From: Azotobacter salinestris
GTDB lineage: Bacteria; Pseudomonadota; Gammaproteobacteria; Pseudomonadales; Pseudomonadaceae
DNA: 64,000 nucleotides
Reading direction: 5' to 3'
Assembly (NCBI RefSeq): GCF_009363155.1
Contig: NZ_CP045302.1
Span: 2,390,001 to 2,454,000, forward strand
Shown here piece by piece: positions 38,450-51,389 of this stretch. The notes under the pieces were generated by a model. That model made no database searches. It worked only from the letters and a program-made list of their open reading frames with translations, and was not told the DNA's origin. Made by a program: the position numbers and the translations under genes. Positions within the stretch are counted from its first letter, which is position 1. Each line of letters opens with the position of its first letter.

Positions 38450-39124
38450 CTACAGCCAGCCGTGCTCGGCCATGGACAGCGGCTCGCCGTCGCCAACGAT
38501 GAAATGATCGAGCACCCGCACGTCGACCAGCGCCAGCGCCTCCTTCAGTCGCAGGGTCAGGCTGCGGTCCGCCTGGCTCGGCTCGGCGACGCCGGAGGGG
38601 TGGTTGTGGGTGAGGATCAGCGCGGCGGCGTTGTGGGCCAGGGCGCGCTTGACCACCTGGCGCGGATAGACGCTGGCGCCGTCGACGGTGCCGTGGAACA
38701 GCGCCTCGAAGGCCAGCACCCGGTGCTTGGCGTCGAGGAACAGGCAGCCGAAGATCTCGTGGGGTTCGTGGCGCAGACGCGCCTTCAGGTAGTCGCGCAC
38801 CGCCTGCGGACTCTCCAGCGCCGGATCGCGGCGCAGGCGCTCGGCCAGATGGCGGCGCGACATTTCCAGCACCGCCTGCAACTGGGCGAACTTGGCCGGG
38901 CCGAGGCCGAGGCGCCGGCTGAACGAGGCGCGGTCGGCCTCGAGCAGGGCACGCAGGCTGCCGAAGTCGTTCAGCAGATGACGGGCCAAGTCCACCGCAC
39001 TCTGCCCGGCGACCCCGGTGCGCAGAAAGATCGCCAGCAGCTCGGCATCGCTCAGTGCCGGCGCCCCCTGTTCCAGCAGTTTTTCCCGCGGCCGCTCCGG
39101 CGCCGGCCAGTCCCGAATGCTCAT
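38450..39124 (-). CDS. radC: RadC-like JAB-domain protein (UPF0758)
   Basis: 224 residues. An N-terminal helix-hairpin-helix part ([40 protein letters not shown]) leads to a JAB metalloprotease-like domain with E-x(n)[14 protein letters not shown], the complete H-x-H-x7-S-x2-D zinc motif. Early claims of a repair role are doubted; the function is unsettled. The ATG at 39124 is preferred because [17 protein letters not shown] is the family start and GGGAGGTGAC precedes it. It converges with mtgA across 12 bp. Confidence 0.94.
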   Translation of the reverse strand: MSIRDWPAPERPREKLLEQGAPALSDAELLAIFLRTGVAGQSAVDLARHLLNDFGSLRALLEADRASFSRRLGLGPAKFAQLQAVLEMSRRHLAERLRRDPALESPQAVRDYLKARLRHEPHEIFGCLFLDAKHRVLAFEALFHGTVDGASVYPRQVVKRALAHNAAALILTHNHPSGVAEPSQADRSLTLRLKEALALVDVRVLDHFIVGDGEPLSMAEHGWL

Positions 39125-39279
39125 GTCACCTCCCTGTCGAGCCGCCCCGCTGTTCCCGGTGCAGGGCTGTGCTATCTTAGCCGGCATTTTGTGCCCGGCC
39201 GTGATGGGGAGCACGCTCGGGCAGTCCGACTGCCCGGAAGCCGGGGCACGCGATCATGACGACAAAGCAAGGCAGGCCT

Positions 39280-40488
39280 ATGCAGCGGCTGTATCGGAAA
39301 CGCATCGTCCTGGGCGTCGGCGGCGGCATCGCCGCCTACAAGAGCGCGGAGCTGGTCCGCCGCCTGCGCGACCAGGGTGCGGAAGTCCATGTGGTGATGA
39401 CCCGTGGCGGACGCGAGTTCATCACCCCCCTGACCCTCCAGGCCCTGTCCGGCCATCCGGTGCATCTGGATCTGCTCGATCCGGCCGCCGAGGCGGCGAT
39501 GGGCCATATCGAGCTGGCCAGGTGGGCCGATCTGGTGCTGATCGCGCCGGCTACCGCCGACCTGCTGGCGCGCCTGGCCCAGGGCGTGGCCGACGACCTG
39601 CTGACCGCCCTGGTGCTGGCCACCGACGCGCCGGTGACCCTGGCCCCGGCGATGAACCAGGCCATGTGGCGCGACCCGGCGACCCAGGCCAACGCACAGA
39701 CCCTGATCGGGCGCGGCATGCGCCTGTTCGGCCCGGCCGAAGGCAGCCAGGCCTGCGGTGACGTCGGCCCGGGACGCATGCTGGAGCCCGCGGAACTCGC
39801 CCAGCGGGCCGCCGACTGCTTCGAAAGCGGCCGGCTGACTGGCCGCCATGTGCTGATCACCGCCGGACCGACCCGGGAAGACATCGACCCGGTGCGCTAC
39901 ATCACCAACCACAGCTCCGGCAAGATGGGCTTCGCCCTGGCCGAAGCCGCCGCCGAGGCCGGCGCCCGGGTCACCCTGGTCAGCGGCCCGGTGCACCTGC
40001 CGACGCCGGACCGGGTCGAGCGCATCGACGTGATCAGCGCCCGCGACATGCTCGCCACCTGCGAGGCGGCGATGCCCTGCGACCTCCTCATCGCCGCCGC
40101 GGCGGTGGCCGACTATCGCCCCCAGGCCATCGCTTCGCAAAAACTGAAGAAAGACCCGGACAGCGACGACGGCCTGATCCTGCAGCTGGTGCGCAATCCG
40201 GACATCCTCGCCAGCCTGGCGCAGCGCCCCGACCGCCCGTTCAGCGTCGGCTTCGCCGCCGAGACCGAAAACCTGCTGGAGTACGCACTGCGCAAGCTGA
40301 AGGCGAAGAACCTCGATCTCATCATTGCCAACGACGTGGCAAACCCCGGCATCGGCTTCAACAGCGAGGAAAACGCAGTCAGCGTGATCGACCGCGCCCA
40401 GCAGGAAACCCGCTTCGACCAGACGAGCAAGGGCAAGATCGCCCGCCAACTGATCGCTTTCATCGCCGACCGCTTCGACCAGACCTGA
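39280..40488 (+). CDS. coaBC: Bifunctional phosphopantothenoylcysteine decarboxylase/phosphopantothenate-cysteine ligase
   Basis: 402 residues. The N-terminal flavoprotein CoaC half contains [20 protein letters not shown], active-site His in [20 protein letters not shown] and [11 protein letters not shown]-type loop ([14 protein letters not shown]). The CoaB half has [38 protein letters not shown] and [20 protein letters not shown]. Two steps of coenzyme A synthesis are performed. ATG 39280 ([12 protein letters not shown]) follows AGGCAGG; a longer start at 39256 exists. dut follows by 7 bp. Confidence 0.97.
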   Translation: MQRLYRKRIVLGVGGGIAAYKSAELVRRLRDQGAEVHVVMTRGGREFITPLTLQALSGHPVHLDLLDPAAEAAMGHIELARWADLVLIAPATADLLARLAQGVADDLLTALVLATDAPVTLAPAMNQAMWRDPATQANAQTLIGRGMRLFGPAEGSQACGDVGPGRMLEPAELAQRAADCFESGRLTGRHVLITAGPTREDIDPVRYITNHSSGKMGFALAEAAAEAGARVTLVSGPVHLPTPDRVERIDVISARDMLATCEAAMPCDLLIAAAAVADYRPQAIASQKLKKDPDSDDGLILQLVRNPDILASLAQRPDRPFSVGFAAETENLLEYALRKLKAKNLDLIIANDVANPGIGFNSEENAVSVIDRAQQETRFDQTSKGKIARQLIAFIADRFDQT

Positions 40489-40495
40489 CCCTCTC

Positions 40496-40951
40496 ATGCA
40501 CAGCCTTCAAGCCAAGATTCTCGATCCCCGCCTAGGCAGCGACTATCCGCTGCCGGCCTATGCCACCGCCGGCTCCGCCGGCCTCGACCTGCGCGCCATG
40601 CTTCAGGAGGAACTGACCCTGGAGCCGGGGCAGACCACCCTGATTCCCACTGGACTGGCCATCCACATCGGCGATCCGAACCTGGCCGCGCTGATCCTGC
40701 CGCGCTCGGGGCTCGGCCACAAGCACGGCATCGTCCTCGGCAACCTGGTCGGCCTGATCGACTCCGATTACCAGGGCGAACTCATGGTTTCCTGCTGGAA
40801 CCGCGGCCAGAGCACCTTCCGCATCGCGGTCGGCGAGCGCATCGCCCAGCTGGTGCTGGTGCCGGTGGTGCAGGCGCACCTCCAGTTGGTCGAGGCGTTC
40901 GACGAGAGCCAGCGTGGTGCTGGCGGATTCGGTCATTCGGGCAGCCAGTGA
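40496..40951 (+). CDS. dut: Deoxyuridine 5'-triphosphate nucleotidohydrolase
   Basis: 151 residues with all five dUTPase motifs: [62 protein letters not shown] and the flexible C-terminal [12 protein letters not shown]. It keeps uracil out of DNA and supplies dUMP. It is closely spaced after coaBC and upstream of algC, the conserved coaBC-dut-algC-argB order. Confidence 0.97.
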   Translation: MHSLQAKILDPRLGSDYPLPAYATAGSAGLDLRAMLQEELTLEPGQTTLIPTGLAIHIGDPNLAALILPRSGLGHKHGIVLGNLVGLIDSDYQGELMVSCWNRGQSTFRIAVGERIAQLVLVPVVQAHLQLVEAFDESQRGAGGFGHSGSQ

Positions 40952-41127
40952 GCGGAACTCCGCGCCATCCCGACCATCCAACCTGCGGGCCGGCACCGCA
41001 CGCTAACGGACTGGTCTCTTGCTCGCCGAGCCGGTCGCAGGCCGCTGTATTCAACGACATGCTCGACATGGACATCCTCGAAGTAACCCGGACCGCCGGT
41101 CCGGAAATATCGGAGCCCCACCCCCGC

Positions 41128-43564
<2,437 letters not shown>

Positions 43565-43619
43565 ACACAGCGAAGGCCCGGCTCCGCGCGGAGCCGGCCT
43601 GCGCCGACGACGCGGAACG

Positions 43620-43649
43620 AAAAAGGGGGAGCCGAAGCTCCCCCTTTTT
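43620..43649. terminator. Bidirectional terminator between argB and the DUF3360 gene
   Basis: AAAAAGGGGGAGC pairs perfectly with GCTCCCCCTTTTT around a CGAA tetraloop. T-runs occur on both strands, so it ends argB (plus) and the converging DUF3360 gene (minus). A second GC-rich hairpin (GGCTCC/GGAGCC) lies just upstream at about 43575-43598. Confidence 0.9.
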
Positions 43650-43683
43650 CTTGCCGGATGCCATCCCGGCCGGTGCAGGCGCC

Positions 43684-45138
43684 TTACAGCAGTGCCGGAA
43701 TGCCCGGGATCTGGCCGATGGCTGCCAGGATGCCGGTCAGCAGCAGGAACACGACGGACGGGATGATCCAGCGGTGCACGGCGCCCATCGCCTGTCCACG
43801 TTCCTTGTCACCGATCAGGCCCAGGTTGTCCAGCAGCATGGTCAGCGACCAGCCGAAGGCCGGGTTCACCAGCGCCGAGGAGAAGATCACCACGGCCGCA
43901 GACTGGGAGGTCTTGCCCTCGCGGGTCATCTGCATGCCGGCTTCCAGCAACGGCAGGTAGACGCCGACCAGCAGCGCCACGCTCAGCACCGGCGGCCAGA
44001 CCGCCAGGTCCATCGGGTAGCCCCAGATCGCGGCCACGATGCAGAGCAGACCGGTCAGGATGGCGCCGGCCGGGATCGGCCGCTTGGCGATGGCCGCCGG
44101 TACCATGTAGGTACCCCAGGAGGAAGCCAGGTTGCCACCACCCAGGGAGGTGCCGACAATCTGGCGCGCCGCAGCGACGCACATGGTGTCGTCGATGTTC
44201 ATCAGCACCCGGTCGGAGCCTTTCGGGTAGTTCAGCTCCTGGAAGACCCGGTGGCCCAGGAAGTCCGGGGACCACATGGCCACGGCGAGGATGGCGAAGG
44301 GAGCGACGGCCAGGAAATGTTCCATGTTCGGCAGGCCCATCTGCCAGCCGGTGGTCTCACCCCACCAGTAGGCCGGATTCAGGTTGGGAATGCCCGGCTC
44401 GGTCTTGAACTCGAAGGGCGCTCCCAGGGCAAAGGCGATTACCGCCGCCAAAGCGCAACCCAGGGGAATGGCCAGCCAGCGCAGCCTGACGTGCTCCAGA
44501 TAGGCATACAGCACAATGGTGGCGAAAACCACCACGAAGGCGATGTACGCCATGTCGAAACCTTCGGCCCAGGCGAACAGCTTCTTGATCTGGCCGACGA
44601 TGCCGATGAAGCCGAGATACAGCAGCAGGCCGCCGCAGACCCCGTCGCTGGTCAGACGCGCCATCAGGCTGCCGCCCTTCAATATCCCCAGCATGAAGCC
44701 CAGCACGCCGACCATGATGCCGAAGGCCATCGGGTGGCCGCCAGCGGCCATGATCAGCGGAATCAGGGGAATCAGGGGGCCATGGGTACCGGCCAGGTTG
44801 GCCGTCGGGTTGAGGATGCCGGAGAAGAGGATCACGAACAGCAGCGCGACGATCAGCATCTCATAGCGAACGTTCTCGATCACGAAGGCATCGCCAAGGC
44901 CCAGGGGGGCGGCGAAGGCACCGGCCACGGCGGCGACCATCACGATCTTGCCGATGGTCGCGGCCATCGCCGGAACCCAGTCCTCCAGCTCGAAGCGGTA
45001 ATCGCGGAACGGCAGGTTCACTCGCCAGCGCTTCGGCGCCATGATCTTCAGTTCGTGATCCAGGTATTCCGATCGCGACGCGAAGCATTCCTTTGGCCTA
45101 TGTAGATCGCGATAACTTATCTCATTGTAATCAGTCAT
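43684..45138 (-). CDS. DUF3360-type multi-pass membrane protein, probable transporter
   Basis: 484 residues with roughly 11-12 hydrophobic helices after a 60-residue polar N-terminus (MTDYNEISYRDLHRPKECFA). Distinct stretches are LFSGILNPTANLAGTHGPLI, MAAGGHPMAFGIMVGVLGF, SPDFLGHRVFQELNYPKGSD, DDTMCVAAARQIVGTSLGGG and SALVNPAFGWSLTMLLDNLG. I recall this layout as the uncharacterised DUF3360 family. The repeated N-P and G-G helices recall nucleobase or sulfate permeases of the APC/SulP fold, which is inference only. The substrate is unknown. It replaces the genes that in P. aeruginosa lie between argB and pyrE, so it may be acquired or lineage-specific. Confidence 0.7.
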   Translation of the reverse strand: MTDYNEISYRDLHRPKECFASRSEYLDHELKIMAPKRWRVNLPFRDYRFELEDWVPAMAATIGKIVMVAAVAGAFAAPLGLGDAFVIENVRYEMLIVALLFVILFSGILNPTANLAGTHGPLIPLIPLIMAAGGHPMAFGIMVGVLGFMLGILKGGSLMARLTSDGVCGGLLLYLGFIGIVGQIKKLFAWAEGFDMAYIAFVVVFATIVLYAYLEHVRLRWLAIPLGCALAAVIAFALGAPFEFKTEPGIPNLNPAYWWGETTGWQMGLPNMEHFLAVAPFAILAVAMWSPDFLGHRVFQELNYPKGSDRVLMNIDDTMCVAAARQIVGTSLGGGNLASSWGTYMVPAAIAKRPIPAGAILTGLLCIVAAIWGYPMDLAVWPPVLSVALLVGVYLPLLEAGMQMTREGKTSQSAAVVIFSSALVNPAFGWSLTMLLDNLGLIGDKERGQAMGAVHRWIIPSVVFLLLTGILAAIGQIPGIPALL

Positions 45139-45504
45139 ATTTTTTAACCATCCAGAAAATTTAGATGACGGGACAGGCCGGCCACGGCCAACTTGACCCG
45201 ACTAATCTTTTTGTTGTTATTCAGGCAGTGACCCATCCCGCGCGGGCGCACACGGCATCGCGCGACCACGGATCGGTCGATTCAAATTCGGATGGTCGAA
45301 GCTGTGAGGCGGATCGGCGTGACGAATCACGCCGGGGGACAGCAAGCGGGAGCAACGCGGTACCGGGGGCCTCAGGCGCCGACTATCAGCCAACCGAACT
45401 GGCCTGACGGGCCTGCAACGGCCCCGAACAGGCATGCCAATCCAGAAAGCGAATATTTGGCGCGATTATCGGCGCCCCGAAGCCGCCCAGCTATCAGCTA
45501 TTGG
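45139..45504. other. 366-bp intergenic region, long leader of the DUF3360 gene
   Basis: No supportable gene. On the minus strand it would form the 5' region of the DUF3360 gene. A compact hairpin GGCGTGA-CGAA-TCACGCC lies at 45316-45333. GGCCGGCC-type and GGGGCC/GGCCCC palindromes occur nearby (about 45175-45195 and 45408-45425). A T-rich stretch near 45205-45220 is followed by an AT-rich segment at 45135-45165, just before the start codon. The number of short stems hints at a structured leader; I recognise no known riboswitch. Confidence 0.4.
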
Positions 45505-46146
45505 TCAAATGCCGTATTGCGCGCGGTAGGCTTCCACGGCCGGCAGATGGCGCTTGAGTTCGGCATCTTCGGCCAGATACTCCAGCACGTCGGAGAGGGA
45601 GGCGATGCTGACCACCGGCATGGCGAAGTCGCGCTCGACCTCCTGGATCGCCGACAGCGCACCCTGACCGCGCTCCTGCCGGTTCAGCGCGATCAGCACG
45701 CCGGCCGCCTGGGCACCCTGGCCCTGGATGATCTGCATCACCTCGCGGATCGCCGTGCCGGCGGTGATCACGTCATCGACGATCAGCACCCGGCCGGCCA
45801 GGGGCGCACCGACCAGGGTGCCGCCCTCGCCGTGATCCTTGGCCTCCTTGCGGTTGAAGCACCAGGGAAGATCGCGGCCATGGTGTTCGGCCAGCGCCAC
45901 CGCGGTCGCCGCGGCCAGCGGAATGCCCTTGTAGGCCGGGCCGAACAGCACGTCGAAGGGAATGCCGCTGTCGACCAGGGCCGCGGCATAGAAGCGCCCC
46001 AGCCGCGCCAGCGCCAGACCGCTGTTGAACAACCCGGCATTGAAGAAATAGGGACTGGTCCGCCCCGACTTGAGGGTGAACTCGCCGAAGCGCAGCACAC
46101 CGCGCTCGATGGCGAAACGAATGAATTCGCGCTGATAGGCCTGCAT
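45505..46146 (-). CDS. pyrE: Orotate phosphoribosyltransferase
   Basis: 213 residues. PRPP site [20 protein letters not shown]; other family parts are [60 protein letters not shown] and the catalytic Lys/loop region [20 protein letters not shown]. It converts orotate to OMP. It is divergent from crc across 80 bp, as in P. aeruginosa. Confidence 0.97.
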   Translation of the reverse strand: MQAYQREFIRFAIERGVLRFGEFTLKSGRTSPYFFNAGLFNSGLALARLGRFYAAALVDSGIPFDVLFGPAYKGIPLAAATAVALAEHHGRDLPWCFNRKEAKDHGEGGTLVGAPLAGRVLIVDDVITAGTAIREVMQIIQGQGAQAAGVLIALNRQERGQGALSAIQEVERDFAMPVVSIASLSDVLEYLAEDAELKRHLPAVEAYRAQYGI

Positions 46147-46226
46147 GAGAAGTCCCGATAGGCACGGATTTAGCTATATGCTCCGAGGTCGGGTATCATA
46201 CACGCTGGTTTTTTTGGGGGCCATGT

Positions 46227-47006
46227 ATGCGGATCATCAGTGTAAACGTCAATGGTATTCAGGCTGCCGTCGAGCGTGGCCTGCTCAGCTGGCTGCAAGC
46301 CCAGAATGCCGACGTGATCTGCCTGCAGGATACCCGCGCCTCCGCCTTCGAACTGGACGATCCGACCTACCAGCTGGACGGCTACTTTCTTTATGCCAGC
46401 GAGGCGGAAATCCCCAGCCAGGGGGGAGTCGCACTCTATTCGCGGCTGCAGCCCAAGGCGGTGATCGGCGGCCTCGGCTTCGAGACGGCCGATCGCTACG
46501 GGCGCTACCTGCAGGCGGACTTCGACAAGGTCAGCATCGCCAGCCTGCTGTTGCCCAGCGGGCAGGGCGGCGACGAAAACCTGAACCAGAAGTTCAAGTT
46601 CATGGACGACTTCGCCCATTATCTGGACAAGCAGCGGCGCAAGCGTCGCGAGTACATCTACTGTGGCTCGCTGTACGTGGCACACCAGAAGCAGGACGTG
46701 AAGAACTGGCGCGACTGCCAGCAACTGCCCGGCTTCCTGGCGCCGGAGCGCGCCTGGATGGACCAGATCGTCGGCCACATGGGCTACGTGGATGCCCTGC
46801 GGGAAACCAGCCGCGAGGGCGACCTCTACAGCTGGTGGCCGGACAGCGAACAGGCGGAGATGCTCAATCTCGGCTGGCGCTTCGACTATCAGCTGCTGAC
46901 CCCGGGCATGCGCCGCTTCGTGCGCAACGCCCGCCTGCCCCGGCAGCCGCGCTTCTCCCAGCACGCCCCGCTGATCGTCGACTACGACTGGCTGCTGAGC
47001 CTGTAA
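46227..47006 (+). CDS. crc: Catabolite repression control protein Crc (exonuclease III-like fold)
   Basis: 259 residues. The endonuclease/exonuclease/phosphatase fold starts MRIISVNVNGIQAAVERGLL and continues ADVICLQDTRASAFELDD, GVALYSRLQPKAVIGGLGFE and FDYQLLTPGMRRFVRNARL. In Pseudomonas Crc works with Hfq and RNA to block translation of catabolic genes and has no demonstrated nuclease activity. Position next to pyrE matches the known crc locus. A -10-like TATCAT (46194-46199) lies in the short divergent region. Confidence 0.95.
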   Translation: MRIISVNVNGIQAAVERGLLSWLQAQNADVICLQDTRASAFELDDPTYQLDGYFLYASEAEIPSQGGVALYSRLQPKAVIGGLGFETADRYGRYLQADFDKVSIASLLLPSGQGGDENLNQKFKFMDDFAHYLDKQRRKRREYIYCGSLYVAHQKQDVKNWRDCQQLPGFLAPERAWMDQIVGHMGYVDALRETSREGDLYSWWPDSEQAEMLNLGWRFDYQLLTPGMRRFVRNARLPRQPRFSQHAPLIVDYDWLLSL

Positions 47007-47020
47007 GCGACGCCACTTCA

Positions 47021-47049
47021 GAAAAAAGCCGGCCATGCCGGCTTTTTTC
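47021..47049. terminator. Bidirectional terminator between crc and DUF4870
   Basis: GAAAAAAGCCGGC pairs perfectly with GCCGGCTTTTTTC around a 3-nt loop. It ends crc on the plus strand and the converging DUF4870 gene on the minus strand. Confidence 0.92.
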
Positions 47050-47057
47050 TGGTCCGT

Positions 47058-47426
47058 TCACTTCACCAGACGCAGACAGAAGGGATAACGCCAGGCCTCG
47101 CCGGCATTCGCCCGGATGCCGGCGATGACCACCAGCACCAGCGTCGTCAGATTGACCAGCAGCATCAGCGGGAAACCGATGAAGATCCAGGCCAGCGCGC
47201 CGCAGAGCATCATCAGGATGCTGTAGGTGATCTGGAAGTTGAGCGCTTCCTTGCCGTGCCAGTCGACGAAGGGGTCGCGGTCCTTCTGCAGTTGCCAGAC
47301 GATCAGCGGCCCCAGTACGTTGCCGACCAGCGGCGCCAAGAACCAGAAGAACGCCGCGTAGTGGCAGAGCATCGCCCAGCGGCGGGCCTGGGGATCGGGC
47401 AGCGGGACGAGCAGCGGCGAATGCAT
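47058..47426 (-). CDS. DUF4870 family membrane protein
   Basis: 122 residues with three helices. The family pattern is ARRWAMLCHYAAFFWFLAPL, VGNVLGPLIVWQLQKDRDPF, VDWHGKEALNFQITYSILMM and a terminal I-RANAGE-WRYPFCLRLV. The function is unknown. It starts 16 bp after rph and is co-directional with it, so the two are probably cotranscribed. Confidence 0.88.
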   Translation of the reverse strand: MHSPLLVPLPDPQARRWAMLCHYAAFFWFLAPLVGNVLGPLIVWQLQKDRDPFVDWHGKEALNFQITYSILMMLCGALAWIFIGFPLMLLVNLTTLVLVVIAGIRANAGEAWRYPFCLRLVK

Positions 47427-47442
47427 GGAGGCTCCCGGAAGA

Positions 47443-48162
47443 TCAGTCGGCCAGCACGGCGCGCTGCAGCTCGAACAGCTCGCGGATGCCCTGGGTGGCC
47501 AGGGCCAGCATGGCGTTCAGCTCCTCCGGCTGGAAGGGTTCGCCCTCGGCGGTACCCTGCACCTCGATGAAGCCGCCGGCATCGGTCATCACCACGTTGA
47601 GGTCGGTCTCGGCGTCGGAGTCCTCGGGATAGTCCAGATCCAGGATTGGCTCGCCCTGGTAGATGCCCACGGAGACCGCCGCGACCATCTGCTTCAGGGG
47701 ATCGCCCTTCAGCGCGCCGCGCCTCTTCAGCACCGCCAGGGCATCGACCAGCGCCACCATGGCGCCGGTGATGGAGGCGGTGCGGGTGCCGCCGTCGGCC
47801 TGGATCACGTCGCAGTCGACGTACAGGGTGTTCTCGCCCAGCTTGCTCATGTCCAGCGCAGCGCGCAGCGAACGGCCGATCAGCCGCTGGATCTCCAGGG
47901 TGCGCCCGCCCTGCCGGCCCCGACTGGCCTCGCGCGCGGTACGCTCGCCGGTGGCCCGCGGCAGCATGCCGTACTCGGCAGTCAGCCAGCCCTTGCCCTG
48001 GCCCTTGAGGAAACGCGGCACGCCGGACTCGGCACTGACCGTGCAGATCACCCGGGTGTCGCCGAACTCCACCAGCACCGAGCCCTCGGCATGCCGGGTG
48101 TAGTTGCGGGTGATACGAATCGGACGCAACTGGTGGGGCGCACGGCCACTGGGACGTTTCAT
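47443..48162 (-). CDS. rph: Ribonuclease PH
   Basis: 239 residues, a phosphorolytic 3'-exonuclease that trims tRNA. Motifs: [78 protein letters not shown] and [20 protein letters not shown]. Divergent from yicC, with a shared promoter region at 48163-48303. Confidence 0.97.
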   Translation of the reverse strand: MKRPSGRAPHQLRPIRITRNYTRHAEGSVLVEFGDTRVICTVSAESGVPRFLKGQGKGWLTAEYGMLPRATGERTAREASRGRQGGRTLEIQRLIGRSLRAALDMSKLGENTLYVDCDVIQADGGTRTASITGAMVALVDALAVLKRRGALKGDPLKQMVAAVSVGIYQGEPILDLDYPEDSDAETDLNVVMTDAGGFIEVQGTAEGEPFQPEELNAMLALATQGIRELFELQRAVLAD

Positions 48163-48199
48163 CTGGGCTTACCTGTACGGTCGGGAAAATTTGCCGGCC

Positions 48200-48264
48200 A
48201 TTATAGGGCGCCCATCGTCAGTCGGACACGCCGATTGGGCCGCGGCGACGCACTGCGCTACAAT
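48200..48264. promoter_or_regulatory. Divergent promoter region rph / yicC
   Basis: On the minus strand a perfect TATAAT lies at 48200-48205, 38 bp before the rph start, with no clear -35. On the plus strand TACAAT (48259-48264) follows TTGGGC (48235-48240) at 18 bp, and points to yicC 40 bp downstream. Confidence 0.45.
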
Positions 48265-48303
48265 CCGTTCCCTTTAAATACGACGATCCGAGAGGTAGAC
48301 ACC

Positions 48304-49825
<1,522 letters not shown>

Positions 49826-49861
49826 AGCCGCGCGCCTGCGCGGCCTTGGCCGCCGGGCGAC

Positions 49862-50692
49862 TCAGTGCCGGTGCAGGAAGGTCTTCAGCGCGGACACCAG
49901 CAGGATCACCCCGAGCAGGACCATCAGCAGCCGCGTCGGCACCACGCCGAGCAGCAGGCCGCCCAGGGCGGCGCCGAGGATCGAGCCTGCCGCCATCCAG
50001 CCGAACAGCGGGCGCTCCCGGCCGAGGATGGCGAAGGCGCCGGAGCGGCTGTAGCGGGCAAAGCCGACGACCATGGTCGGCAGACTGACCATCAGCGACA
50101 GACTGCCGGCCAGCTTGATGTCCACGCCATAGAGCAGCACGATGGTCGGGATCAGCAGTTCGCCGCCGGCCACCCCCAGCAGGGCCGCCACCACGCCGAT
50201 GCCGAGCCCGGCCAGCAGGCCGGCGAGCAGTTGCAGCGACGCCGAGGCGAACAGCGGCGCGCTGCCGTCGTGCAGGCCGAAGGCAGCCTCGCTCAGCATC
50301 ACCAGAGCCAGCCCCACCAGCATGACCATGACGACACGGTCGAGCCACTGGCGCGACAGGCGCAGGGCGTGCCCGGCCGCCCACCAGGCGCCGACCAGGC
50401 TACCGGCCAGCAGGTTCAGGGCGATCCCCAGATGCTCCGCCAGCTGTTCCAGCGGAATGCCACCGCTGCGAGACAGCAGGGCCGCAGCGACCACCACCAG
50501 ACTCATCGCCTTGTTGAAGATGACCGCTTCCAGGGTTTCCAGGCGGAACAGCCCGACCAGCACCGGCAGGCGAAACTCCGCCCCGCCCAGACCGATCAAG
50601 CCGCCCAGGCTGCCGATCAGCGTGCCGGCGAGGAAGCCCTGGCCGCTGCGCAAAGGAGTCTGCATGGATTCAACTGCTTTCATGTCGTGCAC
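49862..50692 (-). CDS. TauE/SafE family sulfite or anion permease
   Basis: 276 residues, about eight helices. The DUF81/TauE signature appears twice: LIGSLGGLIGLGGAEFRLPV (about residues 26-45) and GIGVVAALLGVAGGELLIPT (about residues 158-177). These proteins export sulfite, sulfoacetate or related anions; the substrate is not predictable. It interrupts the usual gmk-rpoZ adjacency and is transcribed against both. Start codons at residues 1, 4 and 10 are possible. Confidence 0.88.
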   Translation of the reverse strand: MHDMKAVESMQTPLRSGQGFLAGTLIGSLGGLIGLGGAEFRLPVLVGLFRLETLEAVIFNKAMSLVVVAAALLSRSGGIPLEQLAEHLGIALNLLAGSLVGAWWAAGHALRLSRQWLDRVVMVMLVGLALVMLSEAAFGLHDGSAPLFASASLQLLAGLLAGLGIGVVAALLGVAGGELLIPTIVLLYGVDIKLAGSLSLMVSLPTMVVGFARYSRSGAFAILGRERPLFGWMAAGSILGAALGGLLLGVVPTRLLMVLLGVILLVSALKTFLHRH

Positions 50693-51065
50693 TCACCGAT
50701 ATGCATGTGAATAAATAACGCACGCACTTTCAGCAAGAAGCACGCCATCCACCAAAAGCTCGGGTGACAGCTTACACAGGACATGGCGCTGCCAGCTGCA
50801 ACCCTTGATAGCCGCCGGATTTCGCTATATATGCAAGGAAATCACGCAGTCCCCAAGGAAACCGGCGCGCCCGGTGCAGCGCCGGACCCTCCGCCCCTGC
50901 CGCTGTCGGCTTTGCTACAAAACCGACAGCGGTGGCCGGTCCGCCACGGCCATGCCGACGACCACAGGGCCATTTGGCCCTTCCCTTCGAAGTGGCGTTT
51001 TCCTAGACTATCCAGTCCGCTTGCCCATTTGGGTACCGCCACACTCATTCGTCACGAGGAACACC
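50693..51065. other. 373-bp region between the TauE-like gene and rpoZ
   Basis: No supportable gene. It holds the start region of the minus-strand permease and the leader of rpoZ. A perfect 10-bp inverted repeat CCGCTGTCGG (50900-50909) / CCGACAGCGG (50923-50932) spans a 13-nt loop with no T-run after it. GGCCGG/CCACGGCC and GGGCCATTTGGCCC palindromes follow within 50 bp. The first part (50700-50850) is AT-richer and includes CTATATATGCAAGG, which may be promoter DNA. Confidence 0.4.
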
Positions 51066-51329
51066 ATGGCCCGCGTTACCGTTGAAGACTGCCTGGACAA
51101 CGTCGATAACCGCTTCGAGCTGGTCATGCTCGCCAGCAAGCGCGCGCGCCAGCTGGCCACCGGCGGCAAGGAGCCGCGAGTACCCTGGGAGAACGACAAG
51201 CCCACCGTGGTCGCCCTGCGCGAGATCGCCGCGAGCCTGGTCGACTATAACGTCATCGCCCAGGACGAGATCGTCGCCGAGGAGCCGCTGTTCGCCGCCT
51301 TCGAGGAAGACACCAACGAGGCCCTGTAA
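51066..51329 (+). CDS. rpoZ: DNA-directed RNA polymerase omega subunit
   Basis: 87 residues, the usual size: [52 protein letters not shown]. Omega aids assembly of RNA polymerase and takes part in ppGpp binding. The ATG at 51066 follows GAGGAACACC. spoT starts 60 bp further on. Confidence 0.97.
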   Translation: MARVTVEDCLDNVDNRFELVMLASKRARQLATGGKEPRVPWENDKPTVVALREIAASLVDYNVIAQDEIVAEEPLFAAFEEDTNEAL

Positions 51330-51389
51330 CGCGATGTCCGACAGCGGTCGCAGCACGGGAGCAGTATCCGCTCGCCAGGGGGGACGCCC

